A stretch of 64,000 bases of DNA from Stenotrophomonas terrae (lineage in GTDB: Bacteria; Pseudomonadota; Gammaproteobacteria; Xanthomonadales; Xanthomonadaceae), in the NCBI RefSeq assembly GCF_001431465.1, contig NZ_LDJJ01000015.1, forward strand, positions 38,280-102,279, read 5' to 3'. Of this stretch, positions 38,282 through 47,618 are shown one piece after another (positions within the stretch are counted from its first letter, which is position 1; every line of letters starts with the position of its first letter). The notes under the pieces were generated by a model. It was not told the DNA's origin, searched no databases, and saw only the letters and a list, made by a program, of their open reading frames with translations. The translations under genes and the position numbers were made by a program.

Positions 38282-39685
38282 TCAAACCCAGCCGGTGGCG
38301 TAATAGATGCCGATCACCACAAACACCGCGAGGGTCTTGATGATGGTTACCGCAAAGATGTCCTTGTAGGCCTGGCGATGGGTCAACCCGGTCACCATCA
38401 GCAAGGTGATCACGGCGCCGTTGTGCGGCAGGCTGTCCATCCCGCCGGACGCCATCGAGGCAACCCGGTGCAGCACTTCCATCGGTATGCCGGCCGCCTG
38501 TGCGTTGGCGATGAAGGTCTCCGACATCGCAGCCAGGGCGATGCTCATGCCGCCGGAGGCCGAGCCGGTGACACCGGCCAGGCCAGTCACGGTAACGGCC
38601 TCATGCAGCAGCGGGTCCTTGATCGAACCCAAGGCATTGGCCACCACCATGAAACCCGGCAATGCGGCGATCACCGCGCCAAAGCCATACTCGGAGGCAG
38701 TGTTCATCGCCGCCAACAAGGCGCCACTGATTGCGGTCTTGGTGCCGTCGGCAAACTGGGCGACGACCGGTCGCCAGGCCAGCAGCATCACTGCCAGGAT
38801 GCCGACCAGCAATGCGCCCTCCACCGCCCAGATCGCAGCGATCTTCGGCACTTCCTGCACCACCGGCGCGGCCTTGCCAAGGATGGACGGCACGAAGCTG
38901 TGCTCGGCGCCATACCAGTGCGGGATGCCCAGGGTGAACAGCTTGTTCGACACGAACACCAGCAGCAATGGCAACACCGCGATGCCGGCATGTGCCAGAT
39001 TGGTGCCGATGAACGGCACCGGCTCGTTGACCAAGGTTGCCGGATCGCCATAGCCCTCGCCGTTGCGCACGGCAACACGGCGCCGCCACTCCAGGTAAGC
39101 CATGCCCACCGCCAGCACAAAGATGCTGCCGAGGGTGCCGAGCACCGGTGCGGCCCAGGTGTCGGTGCCGAAGAACGTGGTCGGGATGATGTTCTGTATC
39201 TGCGGCGTGCCCGGCAGCGCATCCATGGTGAAGCTGAAACCGCCCACCGCCAGCGTCGCTGGGATCAGCCGCTTGGGAATATTGCTCTGGCGAAACATCT
39301 CGGCGGCAAACGGATAGACCGCGAACACCACCACGAACAGCGACACGCCGCCGTAGGTGAGCAGGCCCGACACCAGCACGATCGACAGCATCGCCCGCTG
39401 CGGGCCGAACAAGCGTATCGCCGCACCGACAATGGATTTGGAAAAACCAGACAGCTCGATCAGCTTGCCGAACACCGCGCCCAGCAGGAACACCGGGAAA
39501 TACAGCTTCAGGAAGCCGACCATCTTGTCCATGAACAAGCCGGTGAACATCGGCGCCACCAACGAAGGGTCGGTCAGCAGTACCGCGCCGAGTGCGGCGA
39601 TGGGCGCGAACAGGATCACGCTGTAACCGCGGTAGGCAACCAGCATAAGGAAGCCCAACGCTGCAAGTACGATCAGTAACGACAT
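38282..39685 (-). CDS. GntP-family permease, probable hydroxybutyrate transporter
   Basis: This 467-residue inner-membrane permease has about 12-14 hydrophobic segments. Recognisable parts are FMDKMVGFLKLYFPVFLLGAVFGKLIELSG, FTMDALPGTPQIQNIIPTTFFGT and TGSASGGMSIALAAMSETFIANA. GntP members carry gluconate, and closely related ones annotated as D-beta-hydroxybutyrate permeases carry 3-hydroxybutyrate. It is the first gene of a minus-strand unit with the PHB-type esterase and a TonB receptor, and divergent from a second TonB receptor. The hydroxybutyrate assignment rests on this context; gluconate remains possible. Confidence 0.88.
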   Translation of the reverse strand: MSLLIVLAALGFLMLVAYRGYSVILFAPIAALGAVLLTDPSLVAPMFTGLFMDKMVGFLKLYFPVFLLGAVFGKLIELSGFSKSIVGAAIRLFGPQRAMLSIVLVSGLLTYGGVSLFVVVFAVYPFAAEMFRQSNIPKRLIPATLAVGGFSFTMDALPGTPQIQNIIPTTFFGTDTWAAPVLGTLGSIFVLAVGMAYLEWRRRVAVRNGEGYGDPATLVNEPVPFIGTNLAHAGIAVLPLLLVFVSNKLFTLGIPHWYGAEHSFVPSILGKAAPVVQEVPKIAAIWAVEGALLVGILAVMLLAWRPVVAQFADGTKTAISGALLAAMNTASEYGFGAVIAALPGFMVVANALGSIKDPLLHEAVTVTGLAGVTGSASGGMSIALAAMSETFIANAQAAGIPMEVLHRVASMASGGMDSLPHNGAVITLLMVTGLTHRQAYKDIFAVTIIKTLAVFVVIGIYYATGWV

Positions 39686-39840
39686 ACGGCGCTTCCGGAT
39701 GGGGAGGCGCTCAGTATCCTGATCTGATGGCCGCTGCCGACTGGACCTAGGTCCACTCGCTGCTACCCGCCCGCGTCGCTAGCCTTGGCTCCGAGGGTGG
39801 CATACGGCCATCTACAACGTACTTGCCTGGGGAGGACCGA

Positions 39841-42039
39841 ATGAAGCGGAATTATTTGAGCCTGATGATCGGCGCGCTGTTGGCCTCCGGGCCGGTATTG
39901 GCACAGGAAGCACAACCCGCTGCCCTGACAACGGGCAAGGCCGCGTCGGCCACCAACCTGGACAGCATCACCGTCACCGCGCGCAAGCGCGAGGAAACCC
40001 TGCAGGAAGTGCCGGTCGCGGTCACCGCCTTCACCTCCGAAGCGCTGGACAAGTTGAACGTGCAGGACATCGCCGACCTCGACGCGCAGGTTCCCAACCT
40101 GACCATCTATGCGGCGCGTGGCGCCAGCAGCACGGTCACCGCCTATATCCGCGGCGTCGGCCAATCCGATCCTACCTGGGGCGCGGACCCGGGCGTAGGC
40201 ATCTATCTGGATGACGTCTATATCGCCCGCCCGCAGGGCGCTTTGCTGGATGTGTTCGACGTCTCGCGCATCGAAGTACTGCGTGGCCCGCAGGGCACGC
40301 TGTACGGCAAGAACACCATTGGCGGCGCGATCAAATACATCTCGCGCGGCCTGCCCACGCAGGTCGAGGGCTATGCCCAGGTCACCGCCGGCAACTACAA
40401 CCAGCTCGATGCCAAGGCAGCCATCGGCGGCCCATTGGGCGGCGCCGACAGCGGCCTGCGCGGTCGCATTGCGGTGGCCAGCATGAACCGCGATGGTTTC
40501 GGTGAAAACACCTTCAACGGCCAGCCGATCAGCGACAAGCAGATCAATGCGGCGCGCTTGAACCTGGGCGCCTACGCAGGCGACGACTTTGACGTGCAGT
40601 TCGCGTTGGACTGGATTGATGACCAATCCGGCATGCGCGGCTCCAAGATGCTGGCACCCAATCCGTTCACCCCGGCGTATCCGCCGATGGATGACCGCTA
40701 CGACATCCGCTCGGGCATGCGCAACCTCAACAGCGTCGAGACCAAGGGCGCCTCGGCTACGGTCAACTGGCGCCCGAACGAAGACATCGCCTTGAAGTAC
40801 GTGGTCGCCAAGCGTGAGTCGGACAGCCACTCCAACATCGACTTCGACACCACGCCGGTCAAGCTTGCCGACGTCGGTGGCTTCTACGAGGACAGCCAGG
40901 TCAGCAACGAGGTGCAGTTCAACTACGACGCCGGTGGACGGGTGCGCGGCGTGGTTGGCCTTTACCAGTTCAGCGGTGAAGCCGGCGGGCAGATCCGCAA
41001 CAACTTCTTCAACCTGCAGTTCGGCGATACCCGCGGCAAGGTACTGACCGACAGCATCGCGCTGTACGCGGACTGGACCTTCGACCTGACCAACAAGCTC
41101 AAGCTCGATGTCGGCGCCCGCTACACCGACGAGGACAAGCGTGCCGTCGTGTTGAACCGTTTCTACTCCGACGCCACCTTCACCCGGCCGATCGCAGTTG
41201 CTGCGGTCTTCGACAAGACCACCAACTTCAAGAACGTCTCGCCGAAGGTGTCGCTGGATTACCAGATCACCCCGGACATCATGGTCTACGGGCTGGCAAC
41301 GCGCGGCTTCAAGTCCGGTGGTTACAACATCCGCGCCAACGCCGTGGCGGTGCCGCGCTCGGCCGAGCCGTTCGATGACGAGACCGTCGACAGCTTCGAG
41401 ATCGGCAGCAAGATGGGCTTCCTCGACTCGCGCCTGTTCCTCAACCTGTCGGCCTTCCACAACAAGTACAAGGACATCCAGCTGTCGGTGTTCACTGGCA
41501 TCGACACCAACGGCGACGGCGTCAACGATGCCTTCTTCGGCGACTTCACCAATGCCGGCAAGGGCACCGTCAACGGTCTGGAAATCGAATACCAGTACCT
41601 GCCGACAGCCCACTGGCTGATTTCCGGCAACCTGGCCTGGCTGGACACCAAGTACGACGAGTACATGGACCGCGGCGTCAACGTCGCCAAGCAGATGAAG
41701 TTCACCAATGCACCGGATTTCTCGGGTGCGCTGAACGTGGAATACCGCACCGAACTGGCCAACGGCAGCAACCTGTCCGCGCGCGTGGGTTACAGCTACC
41801 AGAGCGAAGTGTGGCCGACCACCGACCTGAGCCCGGTGATCCGCCAGGATGGCTACGGTCTGGTCAATGCCGGCGTGATCTGGAAACTCAATGACGCCTG
41901 GACTTTCTCCCTGCAGGGAACCAACCTGGCCGACAAGGAATACCGCACCACCGGCTACAACATCCCGGCGGTCGGCACCCTGATCGGTTTCTACGGCCCG
42001 CCGCGCCAGTACAGTCTCAGCGTCCGTTACGATTTCTAG
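39841..42039 (+). CDS. TonB-dependent receptor (3HB-oligomer/ester locus, copy B)
   Basis: This 732-residue outer-membrane receptor starts at ATG 39841 behind a GGGGAGGA ribosome site. The signal peptide is LSLMIGALLASGPVLAQE. The plug starts SITVTARKREETLQEVPVAVTAF and includes YIRGVGQSDPTWGADPGVGIYLDDVYIARPQG and IEVLRGPQGTLYGKNTIGGAI. The barrel ends YSLSVRYDF. It is the first gene of a four-gene unit: receptor, alpha/beta hydrolase (11-base gap), MaoC protein and sensor kinase. A role in importing 3-hydroxyacyl oligomers or related esters is inferred. Confidence 0.94.
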   Translation: MKRNYLSLMIGALLASGPVLAQEAQPAALTTGKAASATNLDSITVTARKREETLQEVPVAVTAFTSEALDKLNVQDIADLDAQVPNLTIYAARGASSTVTAYIRGVGQSDPTWGADPGVGIYLDDVYIARPQGALLDVFDVSRIEVLRGPQGTLYGKNTIGGAIKYISRGLPTQVEGYAQVTAGNYNQLDAKAAIGGPLGGADSGLRGRIAVASMNRDGFGENTFNGQPISDKQINAARLNLGAYAGDDFDVQFALDWIDDQSGMRGSKMLAPNPFTPAYPPMDDRYDIRSGMRNLNSVETKGASATVNWRPNEDIALKYVVAKRESDSHSNIDFDTTPVKLADVGGFYEDSQVSNEVQFNYDAGGRVRGVVGLYQFSGEAGGQIRNNFFNLQFGDTRGKVLTDSIALYADWTFDLTNKLKLDVGARYTDEDKRAVVLNRFYSDATFTRPIAVAAVFDKTTNFKNVSPKVSLDYQITPDIMVYGLATRGFKSGGYNIRANAVAVPRSAEPFDDETVDSFEIGSKMGFLDSRLFLNLSAFHNKYKDIQLSVFTGIDTNGDGVNDAFFGDFTNAGKGTVNGLEIEYQYLPTAHWLISGNLAWLDTKYDEYMDRGVNVAKQMKFTNAPDFSGALNVEYRTELANGSNLSARVGYSYQSEVWPTTDLSPVIRQDGYGLVNAGVIWKLNDAWTFSLQGTNLADKEYRTTGYNIPAVGTLIGFYGPPRQYSLSVRYDF

Positions 42040-42050
42040 GAAACACCTGC

Positions 42051-42929
42051 ATGACGCAGTCTTACGATGATCTGTACTGGAACAGCAACGATGGCCTGCG
42101 CCTGCACGCGCGCGACCATGCACCAGCTGCGGGGCAATCGCCCCGCGGCACGGTGGTCTGCATTCCCGGCCTGACCCGCAATGCAGCCGACTTCGACGCC
42201 CTTGCCGAAACGCTGACAGCAGCCGGCTGGCGGGTACTCGCGGTCGACCTGCGTGGGCGTGCGGGTTCGGCGCGCGCGCCCGACCCAACCAGCTACAACC
42301 CGCGTGCCTACGCCGACGACATGGTTGCGTTACTGCGTTCGCAGAACATCGCAAAAGCGGTGTTCATCGGCACCTCGCTGGGCGTACTGGTCACCATCAC
42401 CCTGGCCTCGCGCACAGCGGAGCTGATCGCAGCGGCGGTGCTCAACGATGCAGGCCCCAAGGTGCCACGTGAAGCCTTGGCGCGGATCGGCAAGTACGCA
42501 GGAAAACCCTTGCCGCCGATGGACTTGGACCAAGCCACTGCCTACGCCGAATCGATCGGCAAAGCGTCCTTCCCGCGCTTCACCACCGAGGATTGGCGGG
42601 CGATGGCTTCGCGCAGCTTCCGCCAGCGCGACGATGGCCTGTTGGAACTGGACTATGACCCCGCCGTCATCCGCACCACCCGCCCCTGGGTGCTGTGGCT
42701 GCTGCGGCCTGTGCTGTGGCGCGCGGTGCGTGGATTGACCTCGCGGGTGCCGGTGCTGGTCGTGCGTGGCGCGCTGTCGGACATCCTCCCGGCTGATGTC
42801 GCCCAGCAGATGGCGGCCACTTCGCCGAGCGCCAGCCTGGTCGAAGTGCCGGATGTCGGCCATGCGCCGACCCTGTCGGAACCTGAGGCACGTGACGCGA
42901 TCCTGGCCCTGCTGGAGCGTGTGCGATGA
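42051..42929 (+). CDS. Alpha/beta hydrolase
   Basis: This 292-residue alpha/beta hydrolase has no signal peptide and is therefore cytoplasmic. Motifs are VVCIPGLTRNAADF (oxyanion hole), nucleophile Ser109 in FIGTSLGVLV, VRGALSDIL with the Asp region, and His in PDVGHAPTL. Its stop overlaps the MaoC start by 4 bases (ATGA). Cleavage of imported 3-hydroxyacyl dimers or oligomers would fit the locus, but the sequence alone says only ester or C-C hydrolase. Confidence 0.88.
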   Translation: MTQSYDDLYWNSNDGLRLHARDHAPAAGQSPRGTVVCIPGLTRNAADFDALAETLTAAGWRVLAVDLRGRAGSARAPDPTSYNPRAYADDMVALLRSQNIAKAVFIGTSLGVLVTITLASRTAELIAAAVLNDAGPKVPREALARIGKYAGKPLPPMDLDQATAYAESIGKASFPRFTTEDWRAMASRSFRQRDDGLLELDYDPAVIRTTRPWVLWLLRPVLWRAVRGLTSRVPVLVVRGALSDILPADVAQQMAATSPSASLVEVPDVGHAPTLSEPEARDAILALLERVR

Positions 42930-43411
42930 GCGCCACCAACACGCCGCAGCAGATGCCGGCGGCCTTGCTTGCCCTGCAGCGATGGGCCGCAAGCGAACGC
43001 CTGGGCAAGCTCACGCACATCCCGCAGTCGCGCATCGACGCCTTCGCCGAGGCCACTGGTGACCACAACTGGATCCACGTCGATCCGGCCCGCGCGCAGA
43101 GCGACTTACCGGGTGGGCGAACCATCGCTCATGGCTTCCTGCTGCTCGCGCTCACCGTCGAAGAAGACGTGGCCGCCCTGATCGGCTTCGCCGGCATCGC
43201 CCATGTGCTGAACTACGGTTTGAACAAGGTCCGCTTTCTCGCACCGGTGCCCAGTGGCTCCGACATCCGGGTGCGCTCGCGCCTGGTTTCGCTGGAACCG
43301 CGCCAGCCAGGGCAATGGCTGCTGACCCAGCACAAGAGCGTCGAACTGCAGCCCGGTGGCGAGCTGGCACTGGCCGCCGAGCAGTTGTCGCTGATCGTAG
43401 TCGCGCCCTAG
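42926..43411 (+). CDS. MaoC-family dehydratase, R-specific enoyl-CoA hydratase-like
   Basis: This 161-residue hot-dog-fold protein carries the hydratase-2 motif IDAFAEATGDHNWIHVDPARAQ, with the catalytic Asp-X4-His pair, followed by TIAHGFLLLAL. Family members with this motif interconvert (R)-3-hydroxyacyl-CoA and trans-2-enoyl-CoA. Next to a 3HB-oligomer hydrolase and an acyl-CoA synthetase it could turn (R)-3-hydroxybutyryl-CoA into crotonyl-CoA. ATGA overlap with the hydrolase gene shows tight coupling, and the sensor kinase gene follows after 55 bases. Confidence 0.88.
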   Translation: MSATNTPQQMPAALLALQRWAASERLGKLTHIPQSRIDAFAEATGDHNWIHVDPARAQSDLPGGRTIAHGFLLLALTVEEDVAALIGFAGIAHVLNYGLNKVRFLAPVPSGSDIRVRSRLVSLEPRQPGQWLLTQHKSVELQPGGELALAAEQLSLIVVAP

Positions 43412-43466
43412 CCCACGCCCGCACTGCCGCCAGCACGCCGACCACGGTTCTCTCTACACTGGAGCG

Positions 43467-46400
43467 ATGTTGACCCCTTCCATCGTCCTGTTCGCCTGCA
43501 TCGCGTGGACCGTGCTGCTGTTCGGTGTCGCCCTGTGGGGTGAGCGACAGGGTCACCGTCTCGGCAAGGTATGGCCGGCCGTCTACGCGCTGTCTCTGGG
43601 CGTGCACTGCACCGCCTGGACCTATTACGGGGCCGCCTCGCAGGGCATGCAATGGGGCTTCCCGATCCCGCCGACCTTGATCGGCATGGCGCTGATCTTC
43701 GCCTTGGGCCTGCCATTCCTGGCACGGCTGGGCCGGCTGGCCAAGCAACACAACAGTGCCACCATCGCCGATCTGGTGGTCGCGCGACTGCGCACCGATC
43801 AAGGGCTGGGCGCAACCATCACCCTAGTCGCCCTGCTCGGCATCATTCCCTACATCGCGCTGCAGCTCAAAGCGGTAAGCCAAGGCCTGAGCAGGCTACT
43901 GGGCGGCCAGTTCGCCGCCAGCGGCTGGCAGCTGGACATGTCGTTCTGGTTCGCGCTGACGATGGCCGCGTTCACCATGCTGTTCGGCGCGCGCAAGGCC
44001 TCGGCCACCGAGCACAACCGCGGCATCGTGGTGGCGCTGGGGCTGGAGTCATTACTCAAGCTTGCGGCACTGCTCGCTATTGGCCTGTATGCGGCGTTGT
44101 CGGTGCATCGCGCGGGCACGCCGCTGCTGGAAAAGATGGCGCATCTGCCGCCACCGACGGTAATCCCCGACTTCATCACCATGGTCGCCTTGGGCGCGAT
44201 GGCGGCATTCACCCTGCCCCATCAGTTCCATGTGGGGGTGGTCGAGCTGCGCCAGCCCTCCGACCTGAAGACCGCTCGCTGGTTGTTCCCGCTCTACCTG
44301 CTGTTGATCGGCCTGCCATCGGTGCCGATGGCCTTGTCCGGTGCCGCCCAGCTCGGGTCCTCGGTATCGCCTGATCTGTATGTACTGGCCTTGCCGCAGG
44401 AACGTGGCCACCATCTGCTGGCGCTGCTCGCCTACCTGGGCAGCCTCAGCGCCGCCACCGGCATGATGATCCTGTCCGGGCTGACCCTGTCGATCATGCT
44501 CGGCAACCATGGCTTTGGCTCGCATCTGCTGGCTGGGGTAAATGGCGCCGGCAACGACGCCGGTGCCGACCTGCGCCCGCGCGTACTGGCATTCCGCCGC
44601 GCCGGCATCCTCGCCGTATTCCTGATGTCGTGGTTGTACAGCCGCGCGATGAGCGGCACCGAGGCGCTCAGCGATTTCGGCCTGATGTCATTCACTGCCT
44701 TGTCGCAGCTGGCACCGGCGGTGCTGCTGGCGGTGTATCGGCCGCGCACGCCGTCGCCAGCGATCATGGCCGGCATCGTGCTGGGCTCCCTGGTCTGGCT
44801 GTGGCTGGTGTTGTTGCCGATGGTGATACCCGCACCGGACCCGGCGGCGGGCACCGAAGGTCTGCATTGGCTCGCACTGTTCTCGCTGCGCATGCAGCCC
44901 GGCCATATCGCGATCAGCATGGGCGCCAGCCTGGCGGTCAACCTGATCACCGTCGCGCTGGTATCGCGCGCGATACGTCCATCGCTGCCGCTGCAGAAGG
45001 ATGCCGTGGCTGCAGCGTCAATGCGCAAGACTGCCGGGCGTTTCCTTGGCCAGGAACGCGCGCGGCAGCTGATGGATGGCCACGCTGGGCAGATGCTGGA
45101 TGACGAACGGGTCACCGCCATCGAGCGCGAGCTGACCGCCGTGGTCGGCGCCGGCATGGCACGGCTGCTGGTCGAAGCCGCGCGCGATGGTGGCGCAGCG
45201 CCACTGGATGCGGTCACCCGCGCCGTCGGCGAAGCTACGCAGGCATTGCGCTTCAACCAGCGCCTGCTGGAAGCCGCATTGGAAAACATGAGCCAGGGCA
45301 TCAGCGTGGTCGATGCCCAGCTGCAATTGGTGGCCTGGAACAGCCGTTATGCCGCGCTGTTCAAATTCCCGCCCGAATTGCTGCAGGTCGGGCAGCCGGT
45401 CGCCAACCTCACCGCATGGGCGCTGGGTGAGCTGAAGATCGGCGAGGCCCCGGGTGATAACGTTGGCAAGGCGCTGAACCGGCGCATCGCGCACATGCGC
45501 CGCGGCACACCGCATCTGTCCGAACGCATCTTCCCTGACAACACCATCGTCGAAATCCGTGGCAACCCGATGCCAGGTGGCGGCTACGTCGCCACCTTCA
45601 CCGACGTCACCGCGTTCCGCATGGCCGAGGATGCGCTCAAGCGCAGTAACGAGACCCTGGAGCTGCGCGTGCAGGACCGCACCGCGCGCCTGGAGCAGGC
45701 GGTGCATGAGGCCGAACGCGCGAACGTGGCCAAGACCCGCTTCCTCACCGCCGTCGGCCACGACCTGATCCAACCCCTGCACGCCGCGCAGCTGCTCACC
45801 GACGCGATGTCGCAACACATCGAATCCGAGTTCCTGGATAGCTTCCTGCGCCAGATCCGCGGCGCCCTGGATTCCACCGACGACCTGCTGTCGGGCCTGC
45901 TCGATATCTCGCGTCTGGAAGCCGGTGGACTGGTGGCTGATCCGCGCCCGTTCGCCTTGTCGAGCGTGCTTGATCCGCTGGCGCAGGAGTTTGCCGTGCT
46001 GGCCGCAGCACGCGGCCTGCAGTTCCGCTATGTGCGCAGCCGCGTGTGGGTACACAGCGATCCGCTGCTGCTGCGCCGCGTGCTGCAGAACTTCCTCGCC
46101 AACGCCATCCGCTACACCCGCAGCGGCGGCGTGCTGCTCGGCGTGCGCCGCAATGGCGAAACGCTGACCATCGGCGTGCATGACAGCGGTCCGGGTATTA
46201 CCCCGGAGCAGCAGAGCGTGGTGTTCGAGGAGTTCCATCGCGGCGACCGCAGCAACGGCCAGGGGCTCGGCCTTGGGCTGGCGATTGCACACAGGATCGC
46301 CGACCTGTTGCATGCGCCACTGGCCCTGCACAGTGTGATCAAGCGCGGTTCGGCGTTCTCCATTACGGTGTCGAAGGCAACACCGCCGCCTGCCTCACGC

Positions 46401-46808
46401 AGCGAGACACCCGCCGGCAGCAACAGCACCATCAAGGGCACACGCGTGCTGGTGGTCGACAACGATCCCGATGCATTGGAAGCGATGCGACAGATGCTGC
46501 TCGCCTGGGGCTGCGATGTCATCGCCGCCGGCGACTCCAGGGCGGTTGATGCTTCAGCGCCCGAAGCTGCCCTGTGGTTGTTCGACTACCACCTTGACGA
46601 TGACGATACCGGCGTCCAGCTATGGAAGCGGCTTGTCGCCATGCATGGACAGCGGCCGACGGTGATCCTCAGCGCTGATACCGGCAGCGACACCCGCGAG
46701 GCGGTACGCGAAGTCGGCCTGTCGTTATTGAACAAACCTTTCAAGCCGCTGGCACTGCGCTGGGCAATCAATCATCTGCTGGCTACACGCAGCACGGTCG
46801 AGGGCTGA
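43467..46808 (+). CDS. Hybrid histidine kinase with N-terminal Na+/solute symporter domain
   Basis: This 1113-residue membrane sensor has five parts. Residues 1 to about 490 form a sodium:solute symporter (SSS/PutP-like) domain with 12-13 membrane segments. About 600-720 is a PAS domain (LEAALENMSQGISVVDAQLQLVAWN). About 750-830 is HisKA with phospho-acceptor His765 (FLTAVGHDLIQPLHAAQ). About 865-980 is the ATPase (NFLANAIRYTRSGG, DSGPGITPEQ, GQGLGLGLAI). A receiver domain from about 990 has Asp1040 (LWLFDYHLDDDD). The layout is that of the NahK/ErcS-like kinases. The partner is probably the LuxR regulator whose gene converges on it 46 bases downstream. It may sense a hydroxyacid through the transporter-like domain. 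Confidence 0.94.
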   Translation: MLTPSIVLFACIAWTVLLFGVALWGERQGHRLGKVWPAVYALSLGVHCTAWTYYGAASQGMQWGFPIPPTLIGMALIFALGLPFLARLGRLAKQHNSATIADLVVARLRTDQGLGATITLVALLGIIPYIALQLKAVSQGLSRLLGGQFAASGWQLDMSFWFALTMAAFTMLFGARKASATEHNRGIVVALGLESLLKLAALLAIGLYAALSVHRAGTPLLEKMAHLPPPTVIPDFITMVALGAMAAFTLPHQFHVGVVELRQPSDLKTARWLFPLYLLLIGLPSVPMALSGAAQLGSSVSPDLYVLALPQERGHHLLALLAYLGSLSAATGMMILSGLTLSIMLGNHGFGSHLLAGVNGAGNDAGADLRPRVLAFRRAGILAVFLMSWLYSRAMSGTEALSDFGLMSFTALSQLAPAVLLAVYRPRTPSPAIMAGIVLGSLVWLWLVLLPMVIPAPDPAAGTEGLHWLALFSLRMQPGHIAISMGASLAVNLITVALVSRAIRPSLPLQKDAVAAASMRKTAGRFLGQERARQLMDGHAGQMLDDERVTAIERELTAVVGAGMARLLVEAARDGGAAPLDAVTRAVGEATQALRFNQRLLEAALENMSQGISVVDAQLQLVAWNSRYAALFKFPPELLQVGQPVANLTAWALGELKIGEAPGDNVGKALNRRIAHMRRGTPHLSERIFPDNTIVEIRGNPMPGGGYVATFTDVTAFRMAEDALKRSNETLELRVQDRTARLEQAVHEAERANVAKTRFLTAVGHDLIQPLHAAQLLTDAMSQHIESEFLDSFLRQIRGALDSTDDLLSGLLDISRLEAGGLVADPRPFALSSVLDPLAQEFAVLAAARGLQFRYVRSRVWVHSDPLLLRRVLQNFLANAIRYTRSGGVLLGVRRNGETLTIGVHDSGPGITPEQQSVVFEEFHRGDRSNGQGLGLGLAIAHRIADLLHAPLALHSVIKRGSAFSITVSKATPPPASRSETPAGSNSTIKGTRVLVVDNDPDALEAMRQMLLAWGCDVIAAGDSRAVDASAPEAALWLFDYHLDDDDTGVQLWKRLVAMHGQRPTVILSADTGSDTREAVREVGLSLLNKPFKPLALRWAINHLLATRSTVEG

Positions 46809-46854
46809 TACCGCAGACTGCGTTGAACCGGCCGGCCGATGGCCGCGCCGCAGC

Positions 46855-47529
46855 TCAGGCGTCCTGCGCCTCTTCGATCTGCCGCGACGGATCGGCCAGA
46901 CCCATTTCGTGCAGCACACGAATCGCCTGCGCGCGGTTGCGCACGCCAAGCCGGCCCATGATGCGGGTCATATGCGCCTTGACCGTACGCAACTGCACGC
47001 CAAGGCGATCAGCGATCTGCTTGTTGAGCAGTCCCTCGGCGACCAGGCTCAGCACCTTGTACTGGTGCGCGGACAGGCTGGCCAAACGCGCAGCCAGATC
47101 GGCGTCCTTGCTGAAGGGCGCAACCCGGGCGACGGTTTCACGCAGCATCGCCGGTATCCAACGCTCGCCATCCAGCACGGTCTGCAAGGCCTGTTGCAGG
47201 TCCACCAGGCCCGAGCTTTTGGGCAGATAGCCGGCCGCCCCAAGGTCGATGGCGCGGCGAATCACATGCGGCTCTTCATTGGCCGAGACGATGATGATCG
47301 CCAGCCCCGGCTGCAAAGCGCGGATCGTCGCCAAACCGGCCAGGCCGTGGTTGCCCGGCATATGCAGGTCCAGCAGCATCAGGTCGATCTGCTGGGCCTC
47401 GATCGCCTCCAGCACGCTGTCCAGCGAATCGGCCTCACTGATCTGCAGATCATCAACCGCCTCTTCGGCCGCGCGGTGCAGTGCGGCGCGGAACAAGGGG
47501 TGGTCATCGGCAATGAGCAGGGTCGGCAT
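46855..47529 (-). CDS. NarL/LuxR-family response regulator
   Basis: This 224-residue regulator has a receiver domain in the first 120 residues: acidic pocket Asp8-Asp9, phospho-acceptor Asp54 (LMLLDLHMPG) and Lys in LPKSSG. A LuxR helix-turn-helix follows (LSLVAEGLLNKQIADRLGVQLRTVKAHMTRIMGRLGVRNRAQ). ATG 47529 is preferred to a TTG two codons upstream. It converges on the hybrid kinase gene, its likely partner, and is divergent from the 3HB-oligomer hydrolase gene across 89 bases. It is therefore well placed to control that gene and its own. Confidence 0.93.
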   Translation of the reverse strand: MPTLLIADDHPLFRAALHRAAEEAVDDLQISEADSLDSVLEAIEAQQIDLMLLDLHMPGNHGLAGLATIRALQPGLAIIIVSANEEPHVIRRAIDLGAAGYLPKSSGLVDLQQALQTVLDGERWIPAMLRETVARVAPFSKDADLAARLASLSAHQYKVLSLVAEGLLNKQIADRLGVQLRTVKAHMTRIMGRLGVRNRAQAIRVLHEMGLADPSRQIEEAQDA

Positions 47530-47618
47530 GTCCAAGCGAGGTTAGCAAATTCACGGACAACCGGGCACGGGTACCTAGGTACGCTGGCATCTCCACCTTG
47601 GCTTGCTAGTGTGGGGCG

